The notes beneath the pieces are model-generated. The model had not been told where the DNA came from and did not search any database. It saw nothing but the letters and a program-made list of their open reading frames with translations. This document shows positions 21,601 to 34,200 of a stretch of DNA of 64,000 bases, piece by piece (the stretch's first letter is position 1; each line of letters starts with the position of its first letter). The DNA comes from Axinella damicornis (taxonomy: Eukaryota; Porifera; Demospongiae; Axinellida; Axinellidae). The stretch covers positions 15,204,242 to 15,268,241 of the forward strand of contig OZ007506.1 of the NCBI GenBank assembly GCA_963931865.1, written 5' to 3'. A program made the translations under genes and the position numbers.

Positions 21601-22279
21601 GAAAGGGATGACGTCAGTGTAATGGCACCACCTCCGTTTTCCATTACCCATGTAATTGGGGCAAGCATGAGCAAGCCCCACATAGCTGTAATTTTCCATG
21701 TATCAACATGTATTTGTATTGTACGTTGTGCTGTAAATCACTTCCTGCATGTTCATGTTTTGCATCAAGCGTTAAGTCAAACCAGCAGTGCAACGACGTC
21801 AACTCGGAGCCGTATACTGTCTGACTGAGACACAAACTATGAACAGTCAATCTCAACAAGGCCTTACAAGGATGGAGACTATAGCGTGCGCGGGTTGGAG
21901 GGCTATAGCCTATAGCATGTCATGCCCACCTACTGCTTTTGTCCCAACCACCACACAGCGGATGACTGAGCAAGACACTGTCAGACAGGCCGTGCAATTG
22001 AACTCCATGAAGTTCCACACATGCACATCGCGCCCCACAATGCTCAGCATCCCACTAGTACTAAACATTCTGGTGATGGACGGTGGTTGAACTGATCCTG
22101 GAGTGAGTTTCTGGTCATGTTTTCAGTACAGCATCTAGAGTAAGTGCGGGGGTGTCCAGACAGTGAAGGGGTCTCCTAGATGCCCACTAATTCCTTTGCA
22201 CATTTGCTGAAAAGCACCCCATTCTATACCTGGGTAAGGGCAGGGGTGTCTGCACACTCTGTGAACTACTTCCTTACAG

Positions 22280-22628
22280 CAGGGGCGGAGACAGCTACTA
22301 AAAAGTGTGTGTGTGTGGGGGGGGGGGGGGGGGGGGGGGGGGCTAATAGCACAATTGTACGCTGCCAAAGGCAGTGCATAGAGGTGCATAGCGCCGATCA
22401 GTCCGCATGAAGTGCGAAAAAAATTTCGCCTTCATTTTTCAGTTATCAGAATGGGCTCTCATGGCACCTTCGTGCTTTGCACTGCAAGTTAGAGACGCCA
22501 GCCCCCAAGAAACGAGGTGACATAGCTGTAAGTTAGTGCTAGGATCTCGTGGGATAGTAGCATCCAGTCTGTTGTTATGGGGGGGGGGGGGGGGGGGGGC
22601 TCAAGCCCCCCCTATATCTCCGCCCCTG
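22280..22628. mobile_element. Poly-G MITE with CAGGGGCGGAG ends
   Basis: 11 bp terminal inverted repeats CAGGGGCGGAG / CTCCGCCCCTG. Flanks TACAG (left) and TACAA (right) may be a decayed 5 bp duplication. It has poly-G runs of 26 (22317-22342) and 21 (22579-22599) and the shared family core GCTGCCAAAGGCAGTGCATAG. Confidence 0.75.
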
Positions 22629-23289
22629 TACAAGCAAACTGTGCGAAGAAATTTGTGGACAACCCCCGTCCGGACACCCCCACACTTACTCTATCACCAT
22701 ACACCCTCGGTTTACAGCCAGCTGCTTACTTCACTGCTGCTTCTGTGGGGTCCTTCTCCTCCACTCAGCAAGCATCTTGCTTGGGTAGCCCTCCCACAGA
22801 ACAAGATACCATTACCTATGAATAAAAGAGCAAATTGCTTGTGTGGCAAACATGACCTTCGTACATTAATCGTCGCGCATACTACTGGGTTTAGCACAGC
22901 GACTTACCCGGGTTATTTTCTCTTGTTGACTGCCCCTATCCACGCGGTAACAGCCTTCGCCAACGGGCAGCGAGTCAGCGTTGAGCTCCAACGTTGATCG
23001 CCTGCGAATGCGGCTTGTTGTTGCTCCCTCCAGCGTATCAACTCTGCAGAGCTTGTCGAAGTTTTGTACTCCCTGGCCTCGCTCCACACTGTCCGAGGCT
23101 ACTATCAGCTTAGTAGCTAGCCATGAGAATGATGAGTTGACACAGTCGACACATGCACAGCTGGCAGCTAGGTGCTAATCCGCGCACGTATCCGTTAACG
23201 TGCCGTAATTGTATCATTACACTGAGCAAACCCGTGCACGGATGATTCCGTGTCATGTCCGCGCGTGCAATACAAATTTCTGGTAATGT

Positions 23290-23525
23290 GCTAGGTCTTG
23301 TATATGATGGGTCCTTGTTGATTACCAACCCGTTATCCAGGGGCTGCCCTTGCTACATGCCATTACCATGACACATTTCAAGCAATTATTTTTTATTTTT
23401 CCAGGAGCCCACCCACATTTGCTCTCAGCACACAGGAGCCCCACCCACTCATGCTAGGCCACAAGAGTATTGTTGGATAATAGCTAATTTTCATTGCTGC
23501 AGTCTTTTTCACCATACCAAACACA
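23290..23525. repeat. Dispersed repeat, second copy
   Basis: Matches 19890-20120 nearly throughout, including GGGCTGCCCTTGCTACATG and the CACAGGAGCCCCACCCACTC segment. Confidence 0.85.
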
Positions 23526-23552
23526 CTAAACTAGTCATAATCAATTATAGTC

Positions 23553-24191
23553 ATCGTCTGCATCAGGATCCGACACTGTCTCTTCAGTTCCATCCTCAAA
23601 ACGGGTGATCCATTTGCAGCTATAATCTTGCCCTATTATCACCCCTGGGTACCTCTTCTTAATTGTCATCAAACAGGACCTTGACCCTCCCTCCAAAGAA
23701 TGAAGTGGATGTTTAGTAGTGGCTGTGGATTAGGTGAAAATTATACACAAATTTGTTAGGAAAATAATATTATTTCATACCAGGTCCTGCACGCTGCTGC
23801 CTTTCCGCAGTGGTTTGTGTTTTTGGCTGGGAACAGGAAGGAAATGTGAATGATCGAATGCAAAGTTGGGGAAATTTCAAGCTTAAACACATTCACCTGT
23901 TCCTGTTCCCAGCCAAAAACACAAACCACTGCAGAAAGGCAAGCAGCGTGCAGGACCTGGTATGAACTAACAAGTTTACTAGCTATAAGCCTTGCATTTA
24001 TACTATTCTAATTATATATTACCTAATCCACAGCCACTACCACTTCATTCTTTGGAAGGAGGGTCAAGGTCCTGTTTGATTACAAGAAGAGGTACCCAGG
24101 GGTGACAATAGGGCAAGATAATAGCTGCAAATGGATCACCCGTTTGAGGATGGAACTGAAGATACAGTGTCGGATCCTGAGATGCAGACAT
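23553..24191. repeat. Large inverted repeat holding a two-exon gene fragment in each arm
   Basis: Arms of roughly 290 bp (23553-23840 and about 23895-24191) surround a short spacer. Each arm contains the same exon, intron and exon of one gene, so it arose by inverted duplication of genomic DNA, not from cDNA. The arms differ by scattered substitutions and small indels. Confidence 0.85.
23913..24190 (+). pseudogene. Tudor-like gene fragment (two exons) in right arm
   Basis: Exon 23913-23959 (47 nt) has acceptor TTCCTGTTCCCAG and donor CTG/GTATGA. The intron ends CTAATCCACAG at 24033, and the next exon runs to about 24190. Joined, the reading is basic (QKHKPLQKGKQRAGPA) then TTSFFGRRVKVLFD...RYPGV, CKWITR, and a frame break before the conserved end. 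The left arm (minus strand, 23700-23556) keeps the end intact: KWITRFEDGTEETVSDPDAD then DDYN and stop, but it has its own break earlier. The RRVKVLFD...YPGV...W...RFEDGTEE pattern resembles Tudor-type chromatin-reader folds; that is a guess from pattern. Neither arm is a complete gene. Confidence 0.55.
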
Positions 24192-24396
24192 GACCATGAC
24201 ACACATGGGCAAACCATTTTCCCATTCCTACTTTTATAGTGACCCTATCACCGTATGCGACCTAGTTTCAGTTCAGCTGCCCTTGTTCTTTTGCCATGCG
24301 GAAGTACTCAGTCACATAGTTTTGTGACGTCATGCAGTCACTCTGTATAATAGCTATACGCATTTACTTCTGTTTGCATGCAATTGTCGATCAGAC

Positions 24397-24721
24397 GCGG
24401 GGGCGTAGCTAGGATTTTGAGACCGAGGAGTTCTCTGCGCGTGCAAAGCGCGCAGCGAAAATTTTCGAGCTCATTCGCCGTGCGCGCAAACAGTAGCTCT
24501 CGAAATGCTACAGCAATATGCCGGTGCCCTGACTGTCCCAGACGTGCAGTACTATATCCGCGTTGAGAGTATATACGCCGGCTCATGGTCAGCCTAGCTC
24601 CTGTCTCTGTCATCAGATCAAACGCACATCGTACGCGGAATGTGCGAGGATCACGCGCATTATTATTCAGAAAAGCGAGGAGGCAACTGCCTCCTCTGCC
24701 TCAATGCTAGCCTCGCCCTGC
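24397..24721. mobile_element. Possible TIR element with GGGGCGTAGCTAGG end
   Basis: Left end GGGGGCGTAGCTAGGATTTTG and right end resembling its complement (TCAATGCTAGCCTCGCCCTG). Interior is GC-rich with a small GAGGAGGCA/TGCCTCCTC hairpin. The ends match only partly and no target duplication was recognised. Confidence 0.4.
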
Positions 24722-24985
24722 CAATGACACGTTACACCATGCAATGAGCACACATCCGCAAGAAATGAATCATCATCAATATCTCACCAATCAGAATTAC
24801 AAAAAGCAACTATAAACATCAGCAGCTCAACTAAGCAATTTACACATCACTCAATCTCTAACACTAGCTAGCTATTTTCACACACTAGCCAGTCTCCAAC
24901 ACCAGCTATTTCCACCCAATCTCCAACACTACCTATTCTCACACTAATACTACAACAGCTTCGAGTTATTTCTGAGTCCACCGCA

Positions 24986-25201
24986 TTAGTTGTCTGAGTC
25001 CGACTCGTCCTCAGACCCCTCTGGCTCAGAGTCTCCACCCACCTCGGACTCCCTCTTTGAGTCAGATCCTTCCCCTCCTCCTTTCTTTGCGCTGGTTTCC
25101 TTGATGAGCTCCTCCAAAGCCTCCATACGCTCTGACATCATCTCCATCCGATCAACCATCTGTGACATCATCCGCTCCATATTCCCAAGTGCCTCAACGT
25201 G
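24986..25201 (-). CDS. TRPA terminal exon: coiled coil and acidic tail
   Basis: 71 codons and stop. Begins HVEALGNMERMMSQM and continues as a Met/Glu-rich heptad helix to about EELIKE, the position where TRPA channels carry the coiled coil that joins the four subunits. The tail (SDSKRESEVGGDSEPEGSED and following) is strongly acidic. Acceptor TGTACATAG. The paralogous exon at 14320-14559 keeps the tail almost unchanged while the helix has diverged. Confidence 0.85.
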   Translation of the reverse strand, partial: HVEALGNMERMMSQMVDRMEMMSERMEALEELIKETSAKKGGGEGSDSKRESEVGGDSEPEGSEDESDSDN

Positions 25202-28200
25202 CTATGTACATATGAGCAGAAATGCAGTGTATTTCAGGGTTACATGCATCAGTCACACTCTGATTGTGGCAAGGCTTATTTATAAAAAAACATTAAAAAT
25301 GTATGGAGATGTAGGGATAGCAGAACAGCAAAAATTAAGAAAACAAGCAGGGAGCCAAGGATGATGGCATAAAACAGTTCAGTATACAACCTTACATCTT
25401 TCCACATAATACATGTATAATGAGAAAGTATGTAGGGAGTTGTATACTGAACTGTTTTATGCCATCATCCCTGGCTCCCTGCTTGTTTTCTTATATACTT
25501 TTTGCTGTTCTGCTATCCCTACATCTACCATACATTTTATGTTTTTTGTCTCGGCGCCGAAGCGCCGAGACACAGTGCTGGGTACGTGCACATACATTTG
25601 TCTGTCCACGTCCACGTGGCCACATAGTTTGAGCGCATGCGCGACAGATTTTACTAACTAGCTAGTTGGCCTAATATTTATGTATGTGCATGTGGCCGCA
25701 CCCTACAAGTATCTAGCTGTAAGTACGTAGCTAGCTATTAAAGTCTTGATAACTTTAAATTGTCAATCATGAGTGAAGAGAGGTCTTGCTCTTTCCTACA
25801 TAGTAGAGTGCGTTCGGGGTCTGGGAACGAGACTAACATAGTAGGCGCAAAGGAATCATGTGAGATTTCAGCACTGAAGAGAGGCCAAAACAGCAAGAAG
25901 TCGGATTACAAGATAGACGCGGGAATGAACCCCTGAACAGCGCCAAGAACGCAGACTACAAGCTGACTGAGAAAGGCAACGGCAAAGAAGGCAACAAGAG
26001 AGTCCGTAACAGAGAGAGCAACGACTACAAGCTGACCGAGAGAGGAGACAATTGAGGAGGCAACGAGAGAGTTAGGAACAGAGAGAGCAACGGCATGTGG
26101 CCGCACCCTACTGCGCTAGACAAAGAGTCAAGATCATGTGAGATTTCAGCAAGAGAGGCTAAAACAACAAGAAGTCGGATTACATGGTATAGGCAAGAAT
26201 GATCGTCTGAGAAGTGCCAAGAACGCAGACTATACAAGCTGACTGAGAAAGGCTACGGCAAAGAAAGCCTGAACAAGAGAGTCCGGAACAGAGAGAGCAA
26301 CGACTACAAGCTGACCGAGACAGGAGACGGCTAAGAAGGCCATGAGAAACAACTGACCAACGTACATGACGTAGGCAATGTGTAGCTAGCTAGATGCTCA
26401 TAGACTACATCAGTATTCCTCCATTGACAAATTTAGTCTAAGTCTCTTCAAGCCACTTTGTCTGTGTGCTCACGTATACTTTTTTCAGTCAAAGTCAAAG
26501 GTATGACCAGTGTTCCTTTCATTGAAGTTTGTCCATCATAATTATGTGTCTATTGGTGCAACAAATTGTGACGTATTTGCCTGTTGACACACTAAAGTCT
26601 TTCATCAGTACGGCAGCATGCGCCAAGCTAATCTCAGAGCTATAGCTAGCTAGCTAGCTACCGAGCAAACTGTAGTGTCTAACACTTGTATCAGTCTTGC
26701 AAGCAAACCGCCGTGACAATTTTTCAAAAAAGACGCCTTGTTACACTGTTCACCTCATTTTTGTAGTAGCATACTTGATAGCATTCACTCCGCACACAGT
26801 ACACAATTTTGAGTTCAAAGTTCAAAGTTGCTCTACGCATGTGCATATTATGAAGAAAATGGCGTCGCACATGAAGCCATAGTTATTGAGTGGGCGGTTT
26901 CAAGTGCCTCGTGAGACTTCGAAGTTGTCATAAAGCAATGGGGTCGTGCACTGCTCAGTGTAAAATGCTGCTGTTTTGTGCAAACACCGTCGTGAGGCAG
27001 TCAGCCCGTCTGAAGAAAGAAGAAGAAGAAGAAGAAAACCGATTTTGGCGGTTTGGTGACTTTTTGGTGCGGTACTTTCGCGACGGTTATTCACGACACT
27101 GGGAGCCTTCTTGGCCAGGAAAACACTCGAAGATGAATAGTAAGTTGTCATAAAGGCTTATTTTCCGCCCGTTTTTGAGTATTAGCTTATTACACTCCTG
27201 GTATAGGAAATAAAGTGCCGCGTAATGTATTCTAAATAATTAATAAACGTTTGACTACTTCCGAATGGCCTACAAAGATTCTGACTACACCGTCGTGATC
27301 ACTATGATGCAGTGACACAAAATCAAAATAATTGTGCTGAAACTCACCTTGGTGGTAGAGATATACTAGATATGAACGCTTTTGTCTCGCCGTTGGCCAC
27401 CATTGCTCGAGCGCTCTCTTCGACTTCCGGTGGCAGTACCGTTCTTTGGAAAGGCACACGAAGATTCTGACCACACAGCCGTGATCGCTGTCGTTCACTG
27501 ACGCTTACATGTAGAAACTCACCGTGCTGGCTAAGTTGTGAGTGCTGTAATAATGTCTTGTCGTCCTTTTGGTCGCCATTGCTCGCGATCGACAGAGCGT
27601 TGTTGCCACGTGGCCTGTGCGTTAATTGGAACGAATTGCTTCGCTACGGCGAGTCGCAACTGGGGTTGAAACGCGGCTACCAGGAGTGCGGTTGCCCCTC
27701 GTACAAGTATAAAAAACATTAAAAATGTATGGAGATGTAGGGATAACAGAACAGCAAAAAGTATGAAAACAAGCAGGGATGATGGCATAAAACAGTTCAG
27801 TATACAACACCATCTTACATATCACATGTATAATGAGAAAAGTATGTAGGGTGTTGTATACTGAACTGTTTTATGCCATCATCCCTGCTTGTTTTCATAC
27901 TTTTTGCTGTTCTGTTATCCCTACATCTCCATACATTTTTAATGTTTTTTACACTTGTTTACCTCATTTTTATAGCAGCATACTTGATAGCATTCACTCC
28001 GCACACAGTACACAATTTTGAGTTCAAAGTTCAAAGTTGCTCTACGCATGCGCACATATGAAGAAAATGGTGTCGCACATGAAGCCATAGTTATCGAGCG
28101 GGCGGTTTCAAGCGCTTCGTGAGACTTCGAAATAGCCAAAAAGCGATGGGGTGGTGGACTGCTCAGTGTAAAATGCTGCTGTTTTGAGCAAACACCATCG

Positions 28201-31200
28201 TGAGGGAGTCAGCCAAATTTGAACTAGCCCATCTGAAGAAAGAAGAATAGAGGAAGAAGAAGAAGAAGAAGAAGAAGAAGAAGAAGAAGAAGAAGAAAAC
28301 CGACGGTTATTCACGACACTGGGAGTCTTCTTGGCCAGGAAAACACTCGAAGATGAATAATAAGTTGTCATAAAAGCGTATTTGCTGCCCGTTTTTGAGA
28401 TTTAGAGAGATTTAGAGAAAAAAATTTGTATTAGCTTATATTGCGTGTACGTTGTATCCCTACATATAGAGTCTACCGACTCTATGATATATCCATCACA
28501 CTTTAATTGCGCGGGGCAGGGGGCGGTTGCATCGCTGCGGTTTCTGTGGTCCCGATAGCCACGTGCATGTACTGCGTGTGCGAAATTCAGAGTTGGCGAT
28601 CTATACAAGGAAAAGGGACACTGCCTCAGAAGAGAGCAAGGCAAAGGAGAGAGCGTCTGACAGATTGACGAAGAAGCGATGTATACGAGGAGAGTTTAGC
28701 GGAGACAAGTAAGACAAACGTTTAGTCTAGGCCATGGTACGTACATATAGAGTGTTGACAGTGTTGAAGGGTGTAGAACCTCGCTAACGTCTTCGTATTC
28801 TTCCTGGCAACGCCTAGCCATCTTCAACCTCTTCAGCAACTTCGCACGCTGAACTGACCTTCGCACCTTAGGTTTCTTCCACACCTACTATTACAGATTG
28901 TGAGCATGCGCGAGGCACAGACACTGCGTATGCGTATTCCTAGTTGTAACATTATCCACAAGTAAAACTGCTCCTGTTCTTAAACTTCCAATGCAATTTG
29001 CCACATTCGTTAAGATTCATGACTTGGGTTTGGTAGTACCTCAGTATGTTCCTTCTATTCAATTTGTTCATATGAGCTTGTGCAAATGGTGTACATATTA
29101 ATACTTACCTGAGCTTCCTCTTTGGGCTGGAGATAAAGACGAGACAAACTCAAACATTGTAACTATACATAATTCATGGTCATCGCTGACTGCCGTTTAT
29201 AATGTACATAGGCGTAGCAGGCGGTCCGGCAGATCCGGCAGTCGCCGGACCAATAAATTTGTCACAAAAATAATTTTCACTATAGTATCTACGTTGCAAC
29301 TCCTGGCTGGTCTCCTTGGCTCGCAATACTGTGCGTTGCCTGAACGAGACCACGATCTAGTATACCCTATAATTAGCGAAATTTGAGCAAGAAAGAAGCA
29401 CATGGCGGCCCCGGGCCTGCAATCCTCGTACACCTGGAACTTGCAGTGCAAAGCACGAAGGTGCCAGAGAGCCCATCCTGATAACTGAAAAATGAAGGCG
29501 AAAAATTTCCACGCTTCATGCGGACTGATCGGCGCTGCGCACCTCTATTCACTGCCTCCAGCAGCGTGTAACTTCGCCCAACCATCCTGCAAATTACTGC
29601 TACGCCTATGATGTATTGTAATACACATGATCATGAATAGTGTCATCTGTAATTGTATACACACCTTTTCCTTCTGGTCTTCTGATTCTGAATCCTGAAT
29701 AAAGTGGAAGAAATATTTCAACACATTAACATGCTCAGTTAAACTGAACACATCTGCACTTCCATTTGTCACAAAATATAGGAGTACTCACCTCCTTCTG
29801 GACTTCATTCGAATCCTAAAAGATCAAAGATCATCATAAAGTACATTAGGATATATGTCAGCTACTAAATGCTTGCCATGTTAGATTATTAAAATTCAAA
29901 CGCATCGATTAGATACTGCATTGCAAATCATCAGATTTAGATTAAAAAAACCTCTGGTGTTGGATTAGATTCAACAATCATGAGATTACTTGTGCTAAAC
30001 TACTCCTGGTAAGGGGAAAAACGTGCCGCGTAAATAATATATAAAGGATTGGCCTACAGACTACACCGCTGTGATTGCTATCATGCACTGACCTGAACAT
30101 AAAACCAGGGGTGGCAGCACGTATTTACAATTGGGGGGGCAAGATATATTACACGCTGCCGAAGGCAGTGCATAGAGGCGTGTAGCACCAAGCAGTCCGC
30201 ACGAAGCGCGGAAAAAATTTTTCGCCTTCATTTTTCAGCTATCAGGATGGGCTCTCGTGGCACCTTCCTGCTTTTGCACTGCAAGTTCCAGATGTACGAG
30301 GATTGCAGGTCCCGGGGCCGCCATGTGCTTCTTTCTTGCTCAAATTTCGCTCACGAACGTAATACGTACGTACACGGGTACACTATAGATTGCGGTCTCG
30401 TTCCCAAGCCGTTCGGTTTTAGCTAGCCAGCCGCTGGCTACGTCGATGGCTGGACTTGCAACTCGATTCGCGTACATCGTACGTACACAAGGTTAGCCGA
30501 GTCAGCCTAGTATTAAGTATAGGGCAGCCGTTTGCTGTTTAATAGTAGCTAGCTGCTAGAAGTTTAGGGGGGGGGGGGGGGGGGGGGGGGGGCAATGCCC
30601 CCCCTAAACTTTTTTTGCGGGGGCGCTTGCCCCCCCCTGCCCCCCCTGTGCCGCCGCCCCTGAAAATGTTGGTGTGCTGAAGCTCACCTTGGTGGTGGAG
30701 ATTGGGCCTTTGTCTCGAAGATTCTGACCACATGGCCGTGATCGCTATTGTTCACTGACTCTTATATGCTGAAACTCACCGTGCTGGTGAAGCTGTGAGT
30801 GCTGTAACAATTTCTTGTCTTCTGGCCTTGGACCGCCATTGCTGACTCAATTGACTGAGCATGGTCCTCACGTGACATGTGTGTTAATTGGAATGAGTTG
30901 AGATACCTAGCTTGCGAGTCACAACCGGTTGCAACGGCTGCTGCCAGGAGTGTGGTTGTGCCTCAAAGCTAAATAGCTAATTCCTGGAATCACAATTTCT
31001 TGTGCTAAATTAGTTCCTGCTTAATTGCCGAGCGCATTAGCGCGAGGCTCTGAATGGGGGATCTATTTCTCACTATAATTATACGTATGTACGTACGTAC
31101 AGGAATATGTCACGCTCTGGAATGTTGATAGGAATGTTGCAGGTTTCCTGCCGGCCAATGAGTTTTATTTTCTGCGAGGGCTCGACGGTGTGAGAACTAC

Positions 31201-34200
31201 AACCTTGAGAAACAGATCAGTGGACGAGCACGCGGTGCTCCGGGGCTTGCAGAGCTGGAGCAGCTACATATGGAGTCAAACAGTCGACATTTGTTTATAC
31301 CGCAACTCCACAATAGTCTTGCGTAGGTACAAGCGAGCGGGGCCTTCAGGGCTTGCAGAGCTAGAGCAGCTACATGTGGAGTCGAACAGTGAATGTAATC
31401 GACATGTTTATCTCAGCTCCACACTCACAAATTCACACTTAGCTAGAGATCTATCATACTCGTAAGCACGTGGCCAGGCTGTGCATGTGGCCGCGGCGTG
31501 TGCGCGAGGCAATTATGCGGATACTTATTCCTAGTTAGTAATAGAAGTAAGACAGTATGCATCGATTACATAGGATCTCTGACATTTTTGGGCACACAGT
31601 AGGTATACTATGATCTGGTGAGTTTATTTAGCCAGTTTGTACATTGTCCATCTTACCAACTGTGAGCTTAGAGCTTTTTGAAGGTTTTCCAGAGTGTCGT
31701 ATCGCTCTCCACCCCACAGCTGATACGTGAATTCTTTGAAGACATAGAGTATCGATACGATGCACCGAAGACAGGCACTGAAACAAGAACCTAATTCTCC
31801 TTCTTCTACTTCTTCTTCGAATTCATCAAGATCATCCTCAATCTCCGTTTGAAGGTTGGGTTGTACTGTTAATCTGCCAGAGATAAATCGCTTGTGGCTG
31901 CCAGTAAAACGGAGCAGATGTTCAGCAGTTAGAATGAGTTCCACCTGTAGACCAACATGAAGACACAAAACTTTGTTTAAGCATTCAGTCATGAACAGTA
32001 AAATAAATCAGTCATGACAGACCTTCAGTTGCATGCCAACATCATGCATCACGGTATGTACATGCAACTATAACAATATGAGTGGATCACACTACTCACC
32101 TGAAGTGCCAGCTTCCTCAGTTTCGCTTCTTGTTCAATCTTTTGGGTGTCGCCCACTGCGAGGCCAACCTATGCAGAAATTGAGGTTAGGATACAAGATC
32201 AAGACTGTATCTTGAACAGATATCTACACAGTGCATAGGTACATAAACTGCCAAGCAACTAAATGGTGCTTACAAGCAGGTTGGTGAATAGAACAGGCAT
32301 TAGGATCACAAAGATGATCCACAGAATGTATGAGATAGGTGGGAACAGGATCTCCTGAGCACCCTCGCTTTCCCCACTGGGGGAATGACGGAAAACGGTG
32401 TCAAAACTGAAGTCCCCTGCTGTCATGGACATGATCTTCAGAAACGCAATACCAGGAGGAGCGAATGGAGATCGCTACAGAAAATAGAAACATCAATGGT
32501 TGAGCATCACATCTTTAACTAATCACCATATCTATATGCTGGTATATGGTTAGCTACATGCTTCCTGTTCCAGGTTCGTACCATGGAAACCATCTTATTG
32601 GAGTTGCGTGTTGCTAGTCATAGAACTATTGGGAAGCATGTTCAATGGTGGTTCATGCCCACCGAGCACTGAGTTTCTCCCCCCTCCCCAGTGGCTGATG
32701 TAGTTTATAGAGGATGACTGTTATTGTTGCTGACTAACCTGAAGCTGCGGCTCAGAGAAGGTCATGTGCAAGGTGAGTCCAAATGTGACAACCAGCAGGA
32801 TGGAGATAAAGACCACTTTCAGAAATGTACCCACGATCTTTGCAAACATGATGACGTAGATGCCTATGCTGGGGAACTTCGAACTGATCACAATCAGATC
32901 GATCCAGGCCAGCAAGATGGCCATCACTCCAACCTGCCACTGCCACCCTTCAGGGCAGAGGCAGGTTGTCCTGAACACTGACACAAAGATGATAGAGAGA
33001 ATGTAGAGTGAAACTTCAATCCAGTTCACCCAGTCAGTAAGGTAGTTCTTCGGCTGGTAGTAGAACTGGGAGGCTTCAAAGAGCAGACGGAGTACAGCAA
33101 GAAGTATGACGATCACGGCAGCAGCGAACACAAACTGCAACCTTGTGTCACTCAGCTCTGCAGTGTGTGTATGTGCAGGATGGTCAGTGGATTGTCATCT
33201 CCACACAGAACATTTTTTCAGGGTATAGCTTACCACATGTGACACAAGTCACATCTCCCTCTCCCGTGGTACCATTTGCCATCATTTCAGAACCATTTCC
33301 AGCTGTACCATTCTGTTCACAGACAGCAATCCCAGGATTTCCTAGAACTTGCATGCCTGTCAGAAACACCCATTCCTACTATTAATAGTCTGAATGAATT
33401 GTATACAAATGACAAGCGTACATGTGGATGATTGTGGATTGAGCACAACCAGTGCAAAGGATGTGAGAAACACGAGGAAGGTGACGTAGACAAGCAGGTT
33501 GAGCAGGTAACCCCACAACCCAAACAGAAACCACTTGCGGTGCAGCAGGCTGCTGATCACAGGATGGGTCAGCAGATCCAGACACTCGTTACTGACCTAC
33601 ATACACAATGAAATAGGTAACATTCGTGTGAGCATCCAGCAGGATGTCTGAAGATCATTGAAAGTTCGTCTCACCATAATTGCAAGAGGATGGTTGGACT
33701 TCTTGAAAGGAGGACCGTACTTGGTGGTAAAGTTCGTCTGTGGCTGGTTCCTTATTTCATTATACCGGGTTGTATGTGCCTTTTTCTTATCTTCGGGATA
33801 CACCTTCGGTTCATTGTCCTCTTCAGGTGAAGATCTACATTATTGAAAGAGGAAACAAGCCTTTGTTATAATATAAGGATGAGATTTACGGATAACATAA
33901 CAATCCCACCCTCCACATCATCATCGGAAAGAAAAATGTTGTGATGGGGTCATCATGCACTGCTCAGTGTATGATGCCGCTGTTTTGTGTGTAAACTGGC
34001 GTGAGGCAGTACACGTTGTGAATTAGGTTTTCACTTTTCTGGGCCCGATCTTTACACTTCCAAACGGGGCTTCTTGTAGCCACATTCCCAGGCCTCCATG
34101 CCCAGCTTTTGTCTACATGTGACAAAAGATGGTTGTGGAGGCCTCTGGGAATAAGCCTAAGGGTCTACACATGCTACGACTACTCACCATACTCATGGTA

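Larger units (their letters stand above)
20324..23289. other. Probable 3 kb insertion between repeat units
   Basis: The segment begins CATTACCAGAAAT and ends with its exact complement ATTTCTGGTAATG. The repeat unit around it is continuous if the segment is removed. No transposase is recognisable inside. It carries a CRE-like TGACGTCAT (about 20798), tandem repeats (21370-21600) and a nested MITE (22280-22628). A minus-strand stretch at 20961-21190 has coding-like texture (DSDDGAALPGNLILSC) but no family could be named. No clear target duplication. Confidence 0.4.

Noticed and set aside
31625..31656. Read-through of the large TRPA exon to its own stop (WTMYKLAK end)
   Set aside because: A strong donor TTG/GTAAGA at 31657/31656 leads in phase to the micro-exons, and the same donor is kept in the duplicate. 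It remains possible as an intron-retention isoform.
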